A stretch of 49,357 nt of DNA from JBFFXF01 sp041569895 (GTDB taxonomy: Bacteria > Planctomycetota > UBA8108 > JACQVS01): contig JBFFXF010000013.1 in assembly GCA_041569895.1 (NCBI GenBank), forward strand, positions 1-49,357, given 5' to 3'. The position numbers were made by a program, and so were the translations under genes. Shown here in pieces: positions 24,924 to 33,123 of this stretch. The notes under the pieces are model-generated. The model was not told the origin of the DNA. It saw only the letters and a list, made by a program, of their open reading frames with translations, and ran no database searches. Positions within the stretch are counted from its first letter, which is position 1. The number at the start of each line of letters is the position of its first letter.

Positions 24924-26426
24924 TTGTTCGATACCGAAGAGAGATCCGGCTCGATCGCTTCCGAGCGTCCAGCGGAACGCACTCACGACGGAGAGGTCCA
25001 GCCGGGAAACGCCTCCGGGAATGGAAGCACGCCCCCGAGGCGTCGCCGCCGCCGAAGACGAGGGCGCGGCGGCAAGGCGCGTGCGCACGGAGATGCCGAC
25101 CGGCGCAACGCGCAGGGCAATCAAGGCAACAATCAGGGCAATCACGCGGCTCACGCCGAGGCCCGTCGGGACGACAACCGGCAGGGCGACCCGCGCCATC
25201 AGGGACAGAACCGCCAGGGCGAGCATCGCTCGCGCCGGCGGCGGCGCGGACGGCGCCGCGGTGAACGCGGGCGGCAAGGCGGCGGCGCCCCCGCCGCTCC
25301 GACCGAGCGTCTCGAGGTCTGCGGCGTGCTCGAGATCGAGAGGGACGGCCGCGGCTTCCTGCGTCGTCGTGAGAACGACTACGCCGTGCGGCCCGACGAC
25401 GTGCTCGTCCCGACCAACGTCGTTCGCGAGCACCGCCTGCTGACCGGGAGCTTCCTCGAGGGCAAGGCGGTCCCGCCCCACCAGAAGAAGAAAACCGCGT
25501 CGCTCGTCGAGGTCACCACCATCGACGGCCTCGCGGCGGACGCTCCGGAGCTCAAGCGCCGGATGCCGTTCAAGAACCTCACCAGTCTCGATCCGGTCGA
25601 GAAGTTCGCGCTCGCGCACAACACCACCGACCCGACGCTCCGGCTTCTCGATCTGCTGACGCCGATCGGCAAGGGTCAGCGCGGGCTGATCGTCGCGCCC
25701 CCGCGGACCGGCAAGACGATCCTGCTCCAGAAGGTCGCGCACGCGATCACGGAGAACCACCCCGAGGTGCACCTGATCGCGCTGCTCGTCGACGAGCGCC
25801 CGGAGGAGGCCACGGAGTGGAAGCGCTCGGTGCGCGGCGAGGTGCTGACGTCGACGTCGGACGAGATGGCGGCGAACCACGTCAACATCGCCGAGATCGT
25901 CATCGAGCGCGCCAAGCGTCTCGTCGAGCTCAAGAAGGACGTGGTCATCCTGTTCGACTCGCTCACCCGTCTCGCGCGAGCCTACAACCTCGAGACCAAG
26001 AACTCGGGACGGACGCTCTCCGGCGGCGTCGATGCGCGCACGCTCGAGAAGCCGAAGGCGTTCTTCGGGTCGGCACGAAACGTCGAGGAGGGCGGCAGCC
26101 TGACGATGCTCGCCACCGCGCTCATCGAGACCGGCAGCCGCATGGACCAGGTGATCTTCGAGGAGTTCAAGGGCACCGGCAACATGGAGCTCGTCCTCTC
26201 CAGGAAGCTCGCCGACATGCGCATCTTCCCGGCGATCGACATCCACCTCTCCGGCACGCGCAAGGAGGAGAAGCTGCTCTCGGAGCTCAACCTGCGATCC
26301 TCGACGGCGCTCCGCCGCGTGCTCCACAAGGTGGAGCCCGTGCAGGGCATGCAGATCCTCGTCAAGAAGATCAGCGAGACCGCGAGCAACGAGGACTTCC
26401 TGTCGATGTTCCGGATGGCGGAGTAG
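24924..26426 (+). CDS. rho: Transcription termination factor Rho with Arg/Gly/Asn-rich N-terminal extension
   Basis: 500 residues from a TTG start, fixed by GGGAGGT 7 bases upstream. Residues 1-128 are disordered and basic, with runs of Arg (PRRRRRRRRGRGGKARAHG), then Gln/Asn/Gly repeats (QGNQGNNQGN) and another Arg-rich patch. The RNA-binding cold-shock-like domain starts near 130 (LEVCGVLEIERDGRGFLRRR). The motor has P-loop PPRTGKT (near 259), VILFDSLTRLARAYN, the Q/R-loop segment GGVDARTLEKPKAFFGSARN, and EEFKGTGNMEL. Rho is a hexameric RNA translocase that ends transcription. E. coli Rho is 419 residues; such N-terminal inserts occur in actinobacteria, Bacteroides and planctomycetes and can widen RNA binding or drive condensation. 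Confidence 0.97.
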   Translation: MFDTEERSGSIASERPAERTHDGEVQPGNASGNGSTPPRRRRRRRRGRGGKARAHGDADRRNAQGNQGNNQGNHAAHAEARRDDNRQGDPRHQGQNRQGEHRSRRRRRGRRRGERGRQGGGAPAAPTERLEVCGVLEIERDGRGFLRRRENDYAVRPDDVLVPTNVVREHRLLTGSFLEGKAVPPHQKKKTASLVEVTTIDGLAADAPELKRRMPFKNLTSLDPVEKFALAHNTTDPTLRLLDLLTPIGKGQRGLIVAPPRTGKTILLQKVAHAITENHPEVHLIALLVDERPEEATEWKRSVRGEVLTSTSDEMAANHVNIAEIVIERAKRLVELKKDVVILFDSLTRLARAYNLETKNSGRTLSGGVDARTLEKPKAFFGSARNVEEGGSLTMLATALIETGSRMDQVIFEEFKGTGNMELVLSRKLADMRIFPAIDIHLSGTRKEEKLLSELNLRSSTALRRVLHKVEPVQGMQILVKKISETASNEDFLSMFRMAE

Positions 26427-26489
26427 GCATCCCGGAGTAGGCATCGCGGAGTCGTCCCCGCCCGGCGGGCCGCTCGTCGAGAGAGGCCG

Positions 26490-27116
26490 TCAGTCCCGAC
26501 GGATCCCGAGCTCCTCGAGCCCGTGGAGCACCCACTTCCCGAAGGCGTCGGTCTCGAGGTTGACCACATCGCCGACCACGCGACGACCGAGCGTCGTCAG
26601 CTCGAGCGTGTGCGGAATCGCCGCGAAGCTGAACCACGTCCCCTCGCGCGAGACCTCGACCACCGTCAAGCTCACCCCGTCCACGGTGATCGATCCCTTG
26701 CGGATGATCTCGCGGATCAGCCGCTCCCCGACGCCGATTCGAAAGAGCACCTGATCACCCTCCGGATCCCGACCGATCACCGTGCCCGTGCCGTCGATGT
26801 GGCCCGTGACATAGTGGCCACCGAAGCGGTCGCCGGCCCGCATCGAGCGCTCGATGTTGACCGCATCTCCGGCCGCGAGCCCACCGAGGCCGGTCTTGTC
26901 GAGCGTCTCCGGGACGACATCGAACGCCATCCGGGATCCCGCCGCCTCCACCGCCGTCAGACAGACGCCACTGACCGCGATGCTCTCACCGACCTCGACC
27001 GCCTCCCACTCGGGGAGACTGCCGCCGGTGTCGACCACCACCTCGAGCCGCTTCCCGCCGCAGGTGGTGCAGAGCCGGCTCAGCGTTGCGCGGCGCTCGA
27101 CGATGCCGGTGAACAT
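26490..27116 (-). CDS. ribE: Riboflavin synthase, alpha chain
   Basis: 208 residues, starting at the diagnostic MFTGIVE; frame extension upstream is repeat DNA. Two lumazine-binding barrels lie in tandem, about residues 1-95 and 96-190, with GESIAVSGVCLTAVE in the first and KGSITVDGVSLTVVE in the second. GGHYVTGHIDGTG joins them. The enzyme dismutates two 6,7-dimethyl-8-ribityllumazine molecules to riboflavin in the cytosol as a trimer. It converges with rho over a 63-base gap. No other rib genes are nearby and no FMN riboswitch is apparent upstream. Confidence 0.96.
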   Translation of the reverse strand: MFTGIVERRATLSRLCTTCGGKRLEVVVDTGGSLPEWEAVEVGESIAVSGVCLTAVEAAGSRMAFDVVPETLDKTGLGGLAAGDAVNIERSMRAGDRFGGHYVTGHIDGTGTVIGRDPEGDQVLFRIGVGERLIREIIRKGSITVDGVSLTVVEVSREGTWFSFAAIPHTLELTTLGRRVVGDVVNLETDAFGKWVLHGLEELGIRRD

Positions 27117-27120
27117 GCTC

Positions 27121-27370
27121 CCGTACCCGTTCCCGGACCCGGGCCCGGGCCCGGTCCCGAAAACCATCGCAGTGATCCAGGTCTTCGACGTCGGGGCCGG
27201 GGCGGTCGGGGTCCGAGTCCGATACCGACGTCCGATGCCGACGTCCGATTCCGACGTCCGATTCCGATTCCGATTCCGACTCCGATGTCCAATGTCCGAT
27301 GTCCGACTCCGACTCCGATTCCGACTCTGGTCTCTGGTCTCTGTCTGTGTCTCTGTCTCGGTCTGGCCCA
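27121..27370. repeat. Modular composite repeat in reverse orientation
   Basis: On the + strand: C-rich block with GGGCCC (27121-27158), then TCCGAN hexamers (CCGATT, CCGACT, CCGATG) to about 27336, then CTCTGGTCTCTGTC units to 27366. This is the reverse complement of the module order at 20431-20752. It fills the divergent gap between ribE and the MoeA-like gene (314 bases); no gene is seen there. Confidence 0.85.
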
Positions 27371-27430
27371 GTGCATTAGAATAGCATCGTCACCACCATC
27401 CACCGCATTGCAACCACCACCAGACGCGGA

Positions 27431-28708
27431 ATGCCGTCGAGAATCGTCACCCCCGTCGAGGCCCTGCGCGCCGCGGTGGCGCTCTGTCGCGGGAGCGATC
27501 CCGGGCGCGTGGCGACGCTCGAGGCGCGTGGCTGTTTTCTCGTCGAGCCGGTGGTCGTCGGCCCCGCCGCCGTGTCGGCGGGCGCCGGGGAGCGATCGCC
27601 GGAGGCCGCGGGCGCGTCGATCGCGCTGCGGAATGGCTACGCGCTTCCCTGCGGGTTTGCCGGCGGGCGCTGTCGTGTCCGCTCGCGCGCTCTCGAGGCG
27701 GCCGGGCGCGACGCGCCCGCGGGGTTTCGCATCGAGCAGGACGACTCGCTGCCTCTCGCCGAGCGTGTCGAGAGCGGCGACGTCGTGCCGCGGTGGTCGG
27801 ACCGCGTCCTGCCGGTCTCCGCGGCGGTGGTCGTCGGGCCGAGCGTCATCGAGGTCGACCCGACCCGTGTGCCGCCCGAAACCGACGGCGTCGCGCCGGC
27901 GGGAGAGCCGATCGCGCTCGACGCCGGCACCGAGCTGACGCCGCGGTTGCAGGCGTTCCTCGCGGCCGGTGGCGTGCACGAGGTCACGGTGCGGTCCGCC
28001 TGGGACGTCGGCGTCGGCACCATCGGGAGCGAGCTCGTCGACCCGACGACGCTCTCGGCTCCCGCGCCCGTCGACCCGCCGGGACGGGAGCGCGTCGTCG
28101 GCGATGTCACCGGCGTGTGGCTGCCCGAGGCGGTGCGCGGCGCCGGCCTCCGCGCCCAGACTCTCGGAGCCGCGCATGACGATCCGGCGGAGATACTCGA
28201 CCTCCTGCGACGCGCCGAGCGACTCGGGCTGCGCACCGTCATCATCGCGGGTGGGCTCGGGGACGGCATCGACGACCGCACGGTGGAAACGGTGCGCAAC
28301 GGACCCTTCCGCATCGTCTTCGAGGACGTGTCGATGTCGCCCGGCGGGCGCATGCTCGTCGCGCAGGGGATGGGCATCGACGTGCTCGCGCTCGGAGGAG
28401 CGCCGCTCGACGCGGCCTGCGCGTACGATCTCTTCGCCGGTCCCGCCCTGCGAGCCGCTCTCGGCGCGCCGCCCGAGGTGTGGGACTGGACGCGGGCCGT
28501 CGAGCAGGGTCCCCCACCCGCCGGCATCGCCCCCGACGCGGATCTCTGGAGCGTGTTCGCGCTGATCGCGGGTGCCGATGGCGAGGAGTATGCCGCCCTG
28601 CCGCGCCATGCGCCCGCCACGCCGCGCCAGGTCGCGTGGGCGCTCCATGCGCCTGCCGCGGACCCGCCGGCGCGGCGATACCGCGTGCCGCGTGCCCCGG
28701 GAGCGTGA
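27431..28708 (+). CDS. Divergent MoeA-like molybdopterin protein
   Basis: 425 residues. The C-terminal half resembles the MoeA/MogA nucleotide-like fold: AAHDDPAEILDLLRRAERLG, then VIIAGGLGDGIDDRTVE in place of the usual GGvSvGdyD, and PGGRMLVAQGMGIDVLALGG. In the N-terminal half the region that normally reads DGYA is RNGYALPCG, so the usual acidic residue is Asn. Authentic MoeA inserts molybdate into adenylated molybdopterin. The altered motifs suggest a changed or lost activity, perhaps a regulatory relative. No other mo genes are in the window. Confidence 0.6.
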   Translation: MPSRIVTPVEALRAAVALCRGSDPGRVATLEARGCFLVEPVVVGPAAVSAGAGERSPEAAGASIALRNGYALPCGFAGGRCRVRSRALEAAGRDAPAGFRIEQDDSLPLAERVESGDVVPRWSDRVLPVSAAVVVGPSVIEVDPTRVPPETDGVAPAGEPIALDAGTELTPRLQAFLAAGGVHEVTVRSAWDVGVGTIGSELVDPTTLSAPAPVDPPGRERVVGDVTGVWLPEAVRGAGLRAQTLGAAHDDPAEILDLLRRAERLGLRTVIIAGGLGDGIDDRTVETVRNGPFRIVFEDVSMSPGGRMLVAQGMGIDVLALGGAPLDAACAYDLFAGPALRAALGAPPEVWDWTRAVEQGPPPAGIAPDADLWSVFALIAGADGEEYAALPRHAPATPRQVAWALHAPAADPPARRYRVPRAPGA

Positions 28709-28726
28709 TTTCGAGGCGTTTCGGCC

Positions 28727-28755
28727 TTTCCGGGAGCGGGCGTCGTTGCTATAAT
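28727..28755 (+). promoter_or_regulatory. Promoter-like site with perfect TATAAT
   Basis: TATAAT at 28750-28755 is preceded, after 17 bases, by the weak -35 TTTCCG (28727-28732). The -10 is exact and rare in DNA this GC-rich. It points into a 110-base segment that ends in a terminator-like stem. Confidence 0.45.
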
Positions 28756-28781
28756 CGCGGCCCGAGAGAGGGAGCGTAACC

Positions 28782-28812
28782 CGAGTTCTAACGCGAGTTC
28801 TAACGCGAGTTA
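28782..28812 (+). repeat. 12-bp tandem repeat, 2.6 copies
   Basis: Unit GCGAGTTCTAAC, nearly perfect (first base differs in copy one). It is unlike the hexamer families elsewhere in the window and is AT-richer than its surroundings. Confidence 0.8.
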
Positions 28813-28828
28813 CTGCGTCTTTTCAGGG

Positions 28829-28865
28829 ATCCGGCCGCGGCCCCGACCCGGACGCCGGTTTTTTT
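28829..28865 (+). terminator. Terminator-like GC stem with seven T
   Basis: CCGGC (28831-28835) pairs with GCCGG (28854-28858) around a GC-rich interior, followed directly by TTTTTTT. The stem is imperfect inside, so efficiency is doubtful. It would end transcripts from the MoeA-like gene or from the TATAAT site. Confidence 0.45.
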
Positions 28866-29069
28866 CACATATTTGCCCGGCGGTCCGGTAAAATCGGAGG
28901 TCTCATCCGGGCACTCTCGGTGTGCTTCCATCGGCGCACCTCGAGTTGGGAGCGGGTCTCGACGCTCTCGAATCGACAACGACACCTGCAATCCAGATCA
29001 CGACCCGATCGGGATTTGAAAGCGAGTAAGAACAAGAGAGTGGTCTCCTGTAGATAGGGAACACGCATC

Positions 29070-29924
29070 ATGAGTACTCTTGCCAAGATCTTCGTCGTCT
29101 TCGTCTTTGTGTTGACGGTGGCCCTCTTCGGGTCCTCCGCCACTCTCTACCTCAACCGGGAGAACTGGCGGGTCGCCTACATGGACATGAAGCGGGCCCA
29201 CGAGACGACGCTCGACGACTTCGACAGCAGCTCGTCGCAGCTCAGATCGCGCATTGAGGCGCTCCGGACCGAGAACGCCAGCCTCGGGACCGAGGTGGCG
29301 AACATCACGACGAAGAACAAGCAGCAAGAAACGAAGATCCAGCAGCTCGACACCAACATGAAGGACATGGAGCTGACCGTCCAGAAGACCGCCGACGCGC
29401 TCAAGAAGTCGCAGGAGACCGTCGATTCGCTCGATGACACGCTGCAGGCGAAGGATCAGCTGATCAACCAGCTCCGCGAGGCCGAGCAGACCGCCCGCGG
29501 GGCCCAGGAGAAGGCGGTGGCGGATGTCACGCGGCTGATGCTCGACTACAGCAAGCTGAATGACGAACACGCGCAGCTCCAGGTGGTCAGCGCGTCGCAG
29601 CGCGACAACCTCGAGAAGTACCAGATCATCCTGAGCAACATGGCCGAGGTCGGCATCAAGTGGGAGGACTTCGAGGTCCCCTACATCGACGGCATCGTCG
29701 AGGCCGTCAACGCCTCCGACCAGCTCGTCGTCCTCTCGGTCGGCAAGGACCAGAAGGCGCGCGAGGGCTACGAGTTTCTCGTTCACCGCGGGCCGGAGTA
29801 CATCGGCAAGCTCCGCGTGATCCGGGTGTACGACGACCTCTCCGGCGCGCGGGTGGTCTACACGGCTCCCGGCAAGATGGTCCAGGTCGGCGACCGAGTG
29901 CGCACGACATTGTCGGCGCAGTGA
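29070..29924 (+). CDS. Membrane-anchored coiled-coil protein with beta C-terminal domain
   Basis: 284 residues from an ATG after GGGAAC. One N-terminal transmembrane helix (IFVVFVFVLTVALFGSSATL, residues 7-26), then about 150 residues of continuous coiled coil (SQLRSRIEALRTENASLGTE, KQQETKIQQLDTNMKDMEL), then a C-terminal part with beta character (GIVEAVNASDQLVVLSVGKD, LVHRGPEYIGKLRVIRVYD). The order helix, coiled coil, beta domain is like that of MreC, and the gene lies 640 bases before mreB, so a structural role at the envelope is plausible. It shares no diagnostic motif with MreC. A weak -10 (TAAAAT, 28889-28894) is the likeliest promoter. Confidence 0.82.
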   Translation: MSTLAKIFVVFVFVLTVALFGSSATLYLNRENWRVAYMDMKRAHETTLDDFDSSSSQLRSRIEALRTENASLGTEVANITTKNKQQETKIQQLDTNMKDMELTVQKTADALKKSQETVDSLDDTLQAKDQLINQLREAEQTARGAQEKAVADVTRLMLDYSKLNDEHAQLQVVSASQRDNLEKYQIILSNMAEVGIKWEDFEVPYIDGIVEAVNASDQLVVLSVGKDQKAREGYEFLVHRGPEYIGKLRVIRVYDDLSGARVVYTAPGKMVQVGDRVRTTLSAQ

Positions 29925-29989
29925 TCACGGACGACCGGCACGGCATCACCGCAGAACGACACCGACGACACAGCCACCCGGAGTAGAAC

Positions 29990-30301
29990 ATGGCGAATTC
30001 CAGCGAAGAGATCATCGAAAAGCGCGCCTCGAGCCCGGTCGCGACCTCGGCCCTCGTCATCTCCGCTCTCGCCCTCGTCGGCGCGATCGTGCTCCAGGTC
30101 ATGGAGATCGGCGAATTGCGCGCGGTCGGTGACGGCGTCCGTGACTCGGACCGGAACACCGACAGCGTCGCCGCCACGGTCTATCGTCGCGACAGCGCCG
30201 CGCTCGAGACTCGAGCCAGGGCCATCCTCGACGCCAACAAGGCCGCCTTCGGCGAGGGCGGCGCGGGCGCCGGCGACGCCGGAGACGACGCCGGGAACTG
30301 A
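29990..30301 (+). CDS. Small single-pass membrane protein
   Basis: 103 residues from an ATG with GGAG at good spacing. One transmembrane helix (SALVISALALVGAIVLQVME, residues 20-39) follows a short charged start. The rest is a helical stretch (SAALETRARAILDANKAAF) and a Gly/Asp-rich tail. It lies 65 bases after the coiled-coil gene and is followed by a terminator, so the two genes probably form one transcript. No family recognised. Confidence 0.7.
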   Translation: MANSSEEIIEKRASSPVATSALVISALALVGAIVLQVMEIGELRAVGDGVRDSDRNTDSVAATVYRRDSAALETRARAILDANKAAFGEGGAGAGDAGDDAGN

Positions 30302-30314
30302 TTCCCGCCGCGCC

Positions 30315-30366
30315 GACGACCGCGGCGGGCCCCCCTGCCGTGGTCGTCGTTCCGCAGGTTTTTTCG
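30315..30366 (+). terminator. Terminator after the small membrane protein gene
   Basis: A 12-14 bp stem with G-U wobbles (30315-30328 with 30335-30348) and a six-base loop. A T6 tract follows some 10 bases downstream (30359-30364), farther than ideal. It separates this unit from the rod-shape operon. Confidence 0.5.
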
Positions 30367-30402
30367 CGTGCCCCGCGCCGGTCACGGCCGGTTCTTTTCC
30401 CC

Positions 30403-30431
30403 TTTACTTTCCCCCATCGTTGCCCTAAGCT
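30403..30431 (+). promoter_or_regulatory. Promoter candidate for the mreB operon
   Basis: TTTACT and TAAGCT with a 17-base spacer. The predicted start near 30438 gives a leader of about 120 bases before mreB. The -10 resembles TAAGGT of the promoter at 43582. Confidence 0.4.
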
Positions 30432-30559
30432 CTTCGGCTGCCGGAAGGAGGAGTCATTCCGGCGGCTCACATGCCACCCGAGTGTGAGAGACGGTTCCGC
30501 ACGGCGGCAGCGGAACGACGCCCGCGACTCGCGGTGCGGGAAGAGAAGTCGAAGAGAAG

Positions 30560-31612
30560 ATGGTCATCTCCAGAATCCTCGGTGCGTTCTCCACGGACAT
30601 GGGCATCGATTTGGGCACCGCGAACACGCTCGTGTGTGTCCAGGGACGGGGAATCGTCCTTTCCGAGCCCTCGGTTGTCGCCGTCAAGAAGGGCACCAAC
30701 GAGGTGCTCCTCGGCGGCAACGCCGTCGGCCAGACGGCGAAGGAGATGCTCGGCCGCACCCCCGCCTCGATCGAGGCGATCCGTCCCCTGAAGGACGGCG
30801 TCATCGCCGACTTCGACATCACCGAGGCGATGATTTCGTACTTCATCAGGAAGGTGCACAACCGATCGCGCTGGTTCAGCCCGCGCGCGGTGATCGCCAT
30901 TCCCTCGGGGATCACCGAGGTCGAGAAGCGCGCCGTGTTCAACTCGGCAGAGCGCGCCGGCGCCCGCGAGGTCTATCTCATCGAGGAGCCCCGCGCAGCC
31001 GGTCTCGGGGCCGGGCTGCCGATCCATGAGCCGTGCGGCAACATGATCGTCGACGTCGGCGGCGGCACCACGGAGATTGCCGTGCTCTCGCTCGCCGACG
31101 TTGTCGTGTCGACCAGCCTGCGGGTCGCGGGCGATGACTTCGACAACGCGATCATCCAGCACATGAAGAAGAACTACAACATCCTCGTCGGCGAGAACAC
31201 CGCCGAGAGGATCAAGATCCAGATCGGCTCGGCGTATCCGATGGAGGAGGAGTACACCATCGAGATCATGGGCCGTGACCTGATCGCCGGTCTGCCGCGA
31301 GCGGTGTCGGTGAGCTCGGAGGAGATCCGGGAGGCGCTGCGCGAGCCGGTATTCCAGATCATCGATGGCATCCGGGTGACGCTCGAGAGGACCGGGCCGG
31401 AGCTCTCCGCCGACCTCGTCGAGCGTGGCATGACGCTGTGCGGGGGCGGCGTGCTCCTGCGGGGTTTCGATCGGATGATCCGCGAGGAGACCGGACTTCC
31501 GGTGCACTTCGCGGATGATCCGCTGACCGCGGTCGCGCGCGGGACGGGTATCTTCCTCGAACGCCTCGACGAATTCCGCTCGATCCTGCAGACGGCGGAA
31601 GACGAGCTCTGA
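30560..31612 (+). CDS. mreB: Rod-shape actin homologue MreB
   Basis: 350 residues. Actin-fold motifs in order: phosphate-1 MGIDLGTANTLVCVQGRG, KEMLGRTPASIEAIRPLKDG, VIAIPSGITEVEKRAV, IEEPRAAGLGAGLPI, phosphate-2 MIVDVGGGTTEIAVLSL, and adenosine motif MTLCGGGVLLRGFD. The protein polymerises on the inner face of the membrane and directs side-wall synthesis. It opens the operon mreB-mreC-mreD-mrdA-rodA and is of normal length. The mreB-mreC gap holds a short G-rich repeat. Rod-type elongation machinery is not universal in planctomycetes, so its presence here is informative. Confidence 0.97.
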   Translation: MVISRILGAFSTDMGIDLGTANTLVCVQGRGIVLSEPSVVAVKKGTNEVLLGGNAVGQTAKEMLGRTPASIEAIRPLKDGVIADFDITEAMISYFIRKVHNRSRWFSPRAVIAIPSGITEVEKRAVFNSAERAGAREVYLIEEPRAAGLGAGLPIHEPCGNMIVDVGGGTTEIAVLSLADVVVSTSLRVAGDDFDNAIIQHMKKNYNILVGENTAERIKIQIGSAYPMEEEYTIEIMGRDLIAGLPRAVSVSSEEIREALREPVFQIIDGIRVTLERTGPELSADLVERGMTLCGGGVLLRGFDRMIREETGLPVHFADDPLTAVARGTGIFLERLDEFRSILQTAEDEL

Positions 31613-31692
31613 GCACCTGAACACGCGGACATGATCATCAGCGGTGCCGACCGCCCACGCACGCGTTCCCCCTCGCCTTCCCGAGACTCGAG

Positions 31693-31730
31693 GATCGGGA
31701 ACGGGCACGGGACCGGCTCCGGGAACGACG
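31693..31730. repeat. Short GGGNAC array between mreB and mreC
   Basis: Four GGG tracts and a GGCTCC interruption lie within the operon, 80 bases after the mreB stop. It could modulate read-through into mreC. Confidence 0.7.
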
Positions 31731-31786
31731 GCGGCGCCGAACACTCCGCGACGTAGTATCTCGCGCCCGAGAACGAGGAACGCAGA

Positions 31787-32620
31787 ATGCGACGCGACGA
31801 ACCCTCCGGAGGCGTCACGCTGCTCCTGGCCTTCCTCCTGGTCGTGCCGCCGGCCGGCACGGTCCTCTATCGTGAGCTCGGCCACCGTCTGGTCGAGACC
31901 GGCGGCGAGGCGTCGGCCACGGACGAAATCGGCGCCCTGCGCCAGGAGTGCTTCAGGCTGGAGAGCGAGCTCGACCACGCGCGCCGTCGGATCGAGAAGC
32001 TCGAGCGCTGGCGGGTCGAGCAGCCATCGACGGTGGCGCGCGTCGTCCGCGTGCTGCCGATCAGCGATCCCTCGCCGCAGCGACACGCGCTCTGGGTGGC
32101 CTGCCGGGCGAACCGGAGGCTGCCGGCGGATGCCGTGCTGGTGAGCGAGCGCGCTCTCGTGGGATGCGTCGCCCGCGGACCGGCCGGCGGCGGCCGTCCG
32201 ACGCCGGTCACCGCGCAGCCCGGTCCCGACGAGGCGTTCGCCCTCGGCGGCGTCTCCCTGGCTCGGGTGCAGACGGTCCTCGACTCCGAGTTTCGCATCC
32301 GCGCGCGCACCGGATCGGTGGCGGGCTTCGTCAAGGGAACCGGCGACGCCGACGCATCGGGCCGTCCGTTCCTGATCTTCGACCTCCTCGACTCCGACGC
32401 GCCGATCAAGCGCGGTGATCGGATCTACACCGACGGTGGCGACGGCTCGTATCCGTCGGGGCTGCTCATCGGCGAGATCGCCGAGCAACTGCGTCACGGG
32501 GACGACCCGGCCTACCTCGTCCTGGCGGCGGTCGCCCCGGAGGGGCTGCGCGAGGGCGTGCTGCTGAGCGACCGTGTGCTCGAGGCGGCGCGGGCAGTCA
32601 TCGAGAAGGAGCGGTCGTGA
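31787..32620 (+). CDS. mreC: Rod-shape-determining protein MreC
   Basis: 277 residues from an ATG with GAGGAA. N-terminal membrane helix (VTLLLAFLLVVPPAGTVLY), a coiled coil (ECFRLESELDHARRRIEKLE, residues 57-76) and a two-lobed periplasmic beta domain with the family motif RGDRIYTDGGDGSYPSGLL and LIGEI near residues 213-236. MreC bridges MreB/MreD and PBP2 in the elongasome. The middle motifs are less conserved than in E. coli. Its stop overlaps the mreD start (GTGA), so the two are coupled. Confidence 0.9.
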   Translation: MRRDEPSGGVTLLLAFLLVVPPAGTVLYRELGHRLVETGGEASATDEIGALRQECFRLESELDHARRRIEKLERWRVEQPSTVARVVRVLPISDPSPQRHALWVACRANRRLPADAVLVSERALVGCVARGPAGGGRPTPVTAQPGPDEAFALGGVSLARVQTVLDSEFRIRARTGSVAGFVKGTGDADASGRPFLIFDLLDSDAPIKRGDRIYTDGGDGSYPSGLLIGEIAEQLRHGDDPAYLVLAAVAPEGLREGVLLSDRVLEAARAVIEKERS

Positions 32621-33120
32621 ACGCCCGCAGCGCGGTCTTCCTCGTCGCGCTCGCGCTCGTGTACCACGCCCTCGCGATCCCGCTCTATCGCCTCGGCGGC
32701 GCGGTTCCCGACTTCCTCCTCATCGTCGTCGTCTACCTCGCGTTCTTCGCGCCGATCGGCGAGCTGCTCATCCTCGCCGTCGGCGCCAGCGTCGTCGTCG
32801 ATGTGCTCTCGCTCGATCCGATCGGCAGCCACATGGCCGCGCTGGTGCCGGTGATCCTCGTCATCGGTCGAGTCCGCGGCTGGTTCGTGCTCCGCGGTCC
32901 GGGGCTGCGCTCCGTGTTCGTCTTCGTGGCGGCGCTCCTGGCGTCGCTCGGCAGGACGACGTACGTCGCGCTGGTCTCGGTCGACGGTGCGCAGGTGTCG
33001 GTGGAGGCGCTGTCCGCCGTCTACACGACGCTGATCGCCGTCCTCGTCCATGGGCTCCTCGATCGCTACCGGCGACGCCTCGGCTGGGTTCGCGACCGCG
33101 CGTTTGGCGGGAGGAGGTGA
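32617..33120 (+). CDS. mreD: Rod-shape-determining protein MreD
   Basis: 167 residues from a GTG overlapping the mreC stop. A short polytopic membrane protein with about five helices (FLVALALVYHALAIPLYRLG, FLLIVVVYLAFFAPIGELLI, LAVGASVVVDVLSLDPIGSH, VFVFVAALLASLG). The VDVLSLDPIG segment matches the conserved Asp-containing helix of MreD. Length and position fit. The sequence is weakly conserved, as usual for MreD, so context carries much of the call. Confidence 0.87.
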   Translation: MNARSAVFLVALALVYHALAIPLYRLGGAVPDFLLIVVVYLAFFAPIGELLILAVGASVVVDVLSLDPIGSHMAALVPVILVIGRVRGWFVLRGPGLRSVFVFVAALLASLGRTTYVALVSVDGAQVSVEALSAVYTTLIAVLVHGLLDRYRRRLGWVRDRAFGGRR

Positions 33121-33123
33121 GCG

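Larger units (their letters stand above)
28761..28866 (+). ncRNA. Small RNA or leader candidate between MoeA-like and coiled-coil genes
   Basis: A stretch of about 105 bases from the predicted start to a run of seven T (28859-28865). It contains two full and one partial copies of a 12-base unit GCGAGTTCTAAC (28782-28812). No ribosome site or reading frame is evident. It may be a small RNA, or the T-run may simply end the MoeA-like transcript. Confidence 0.3.
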
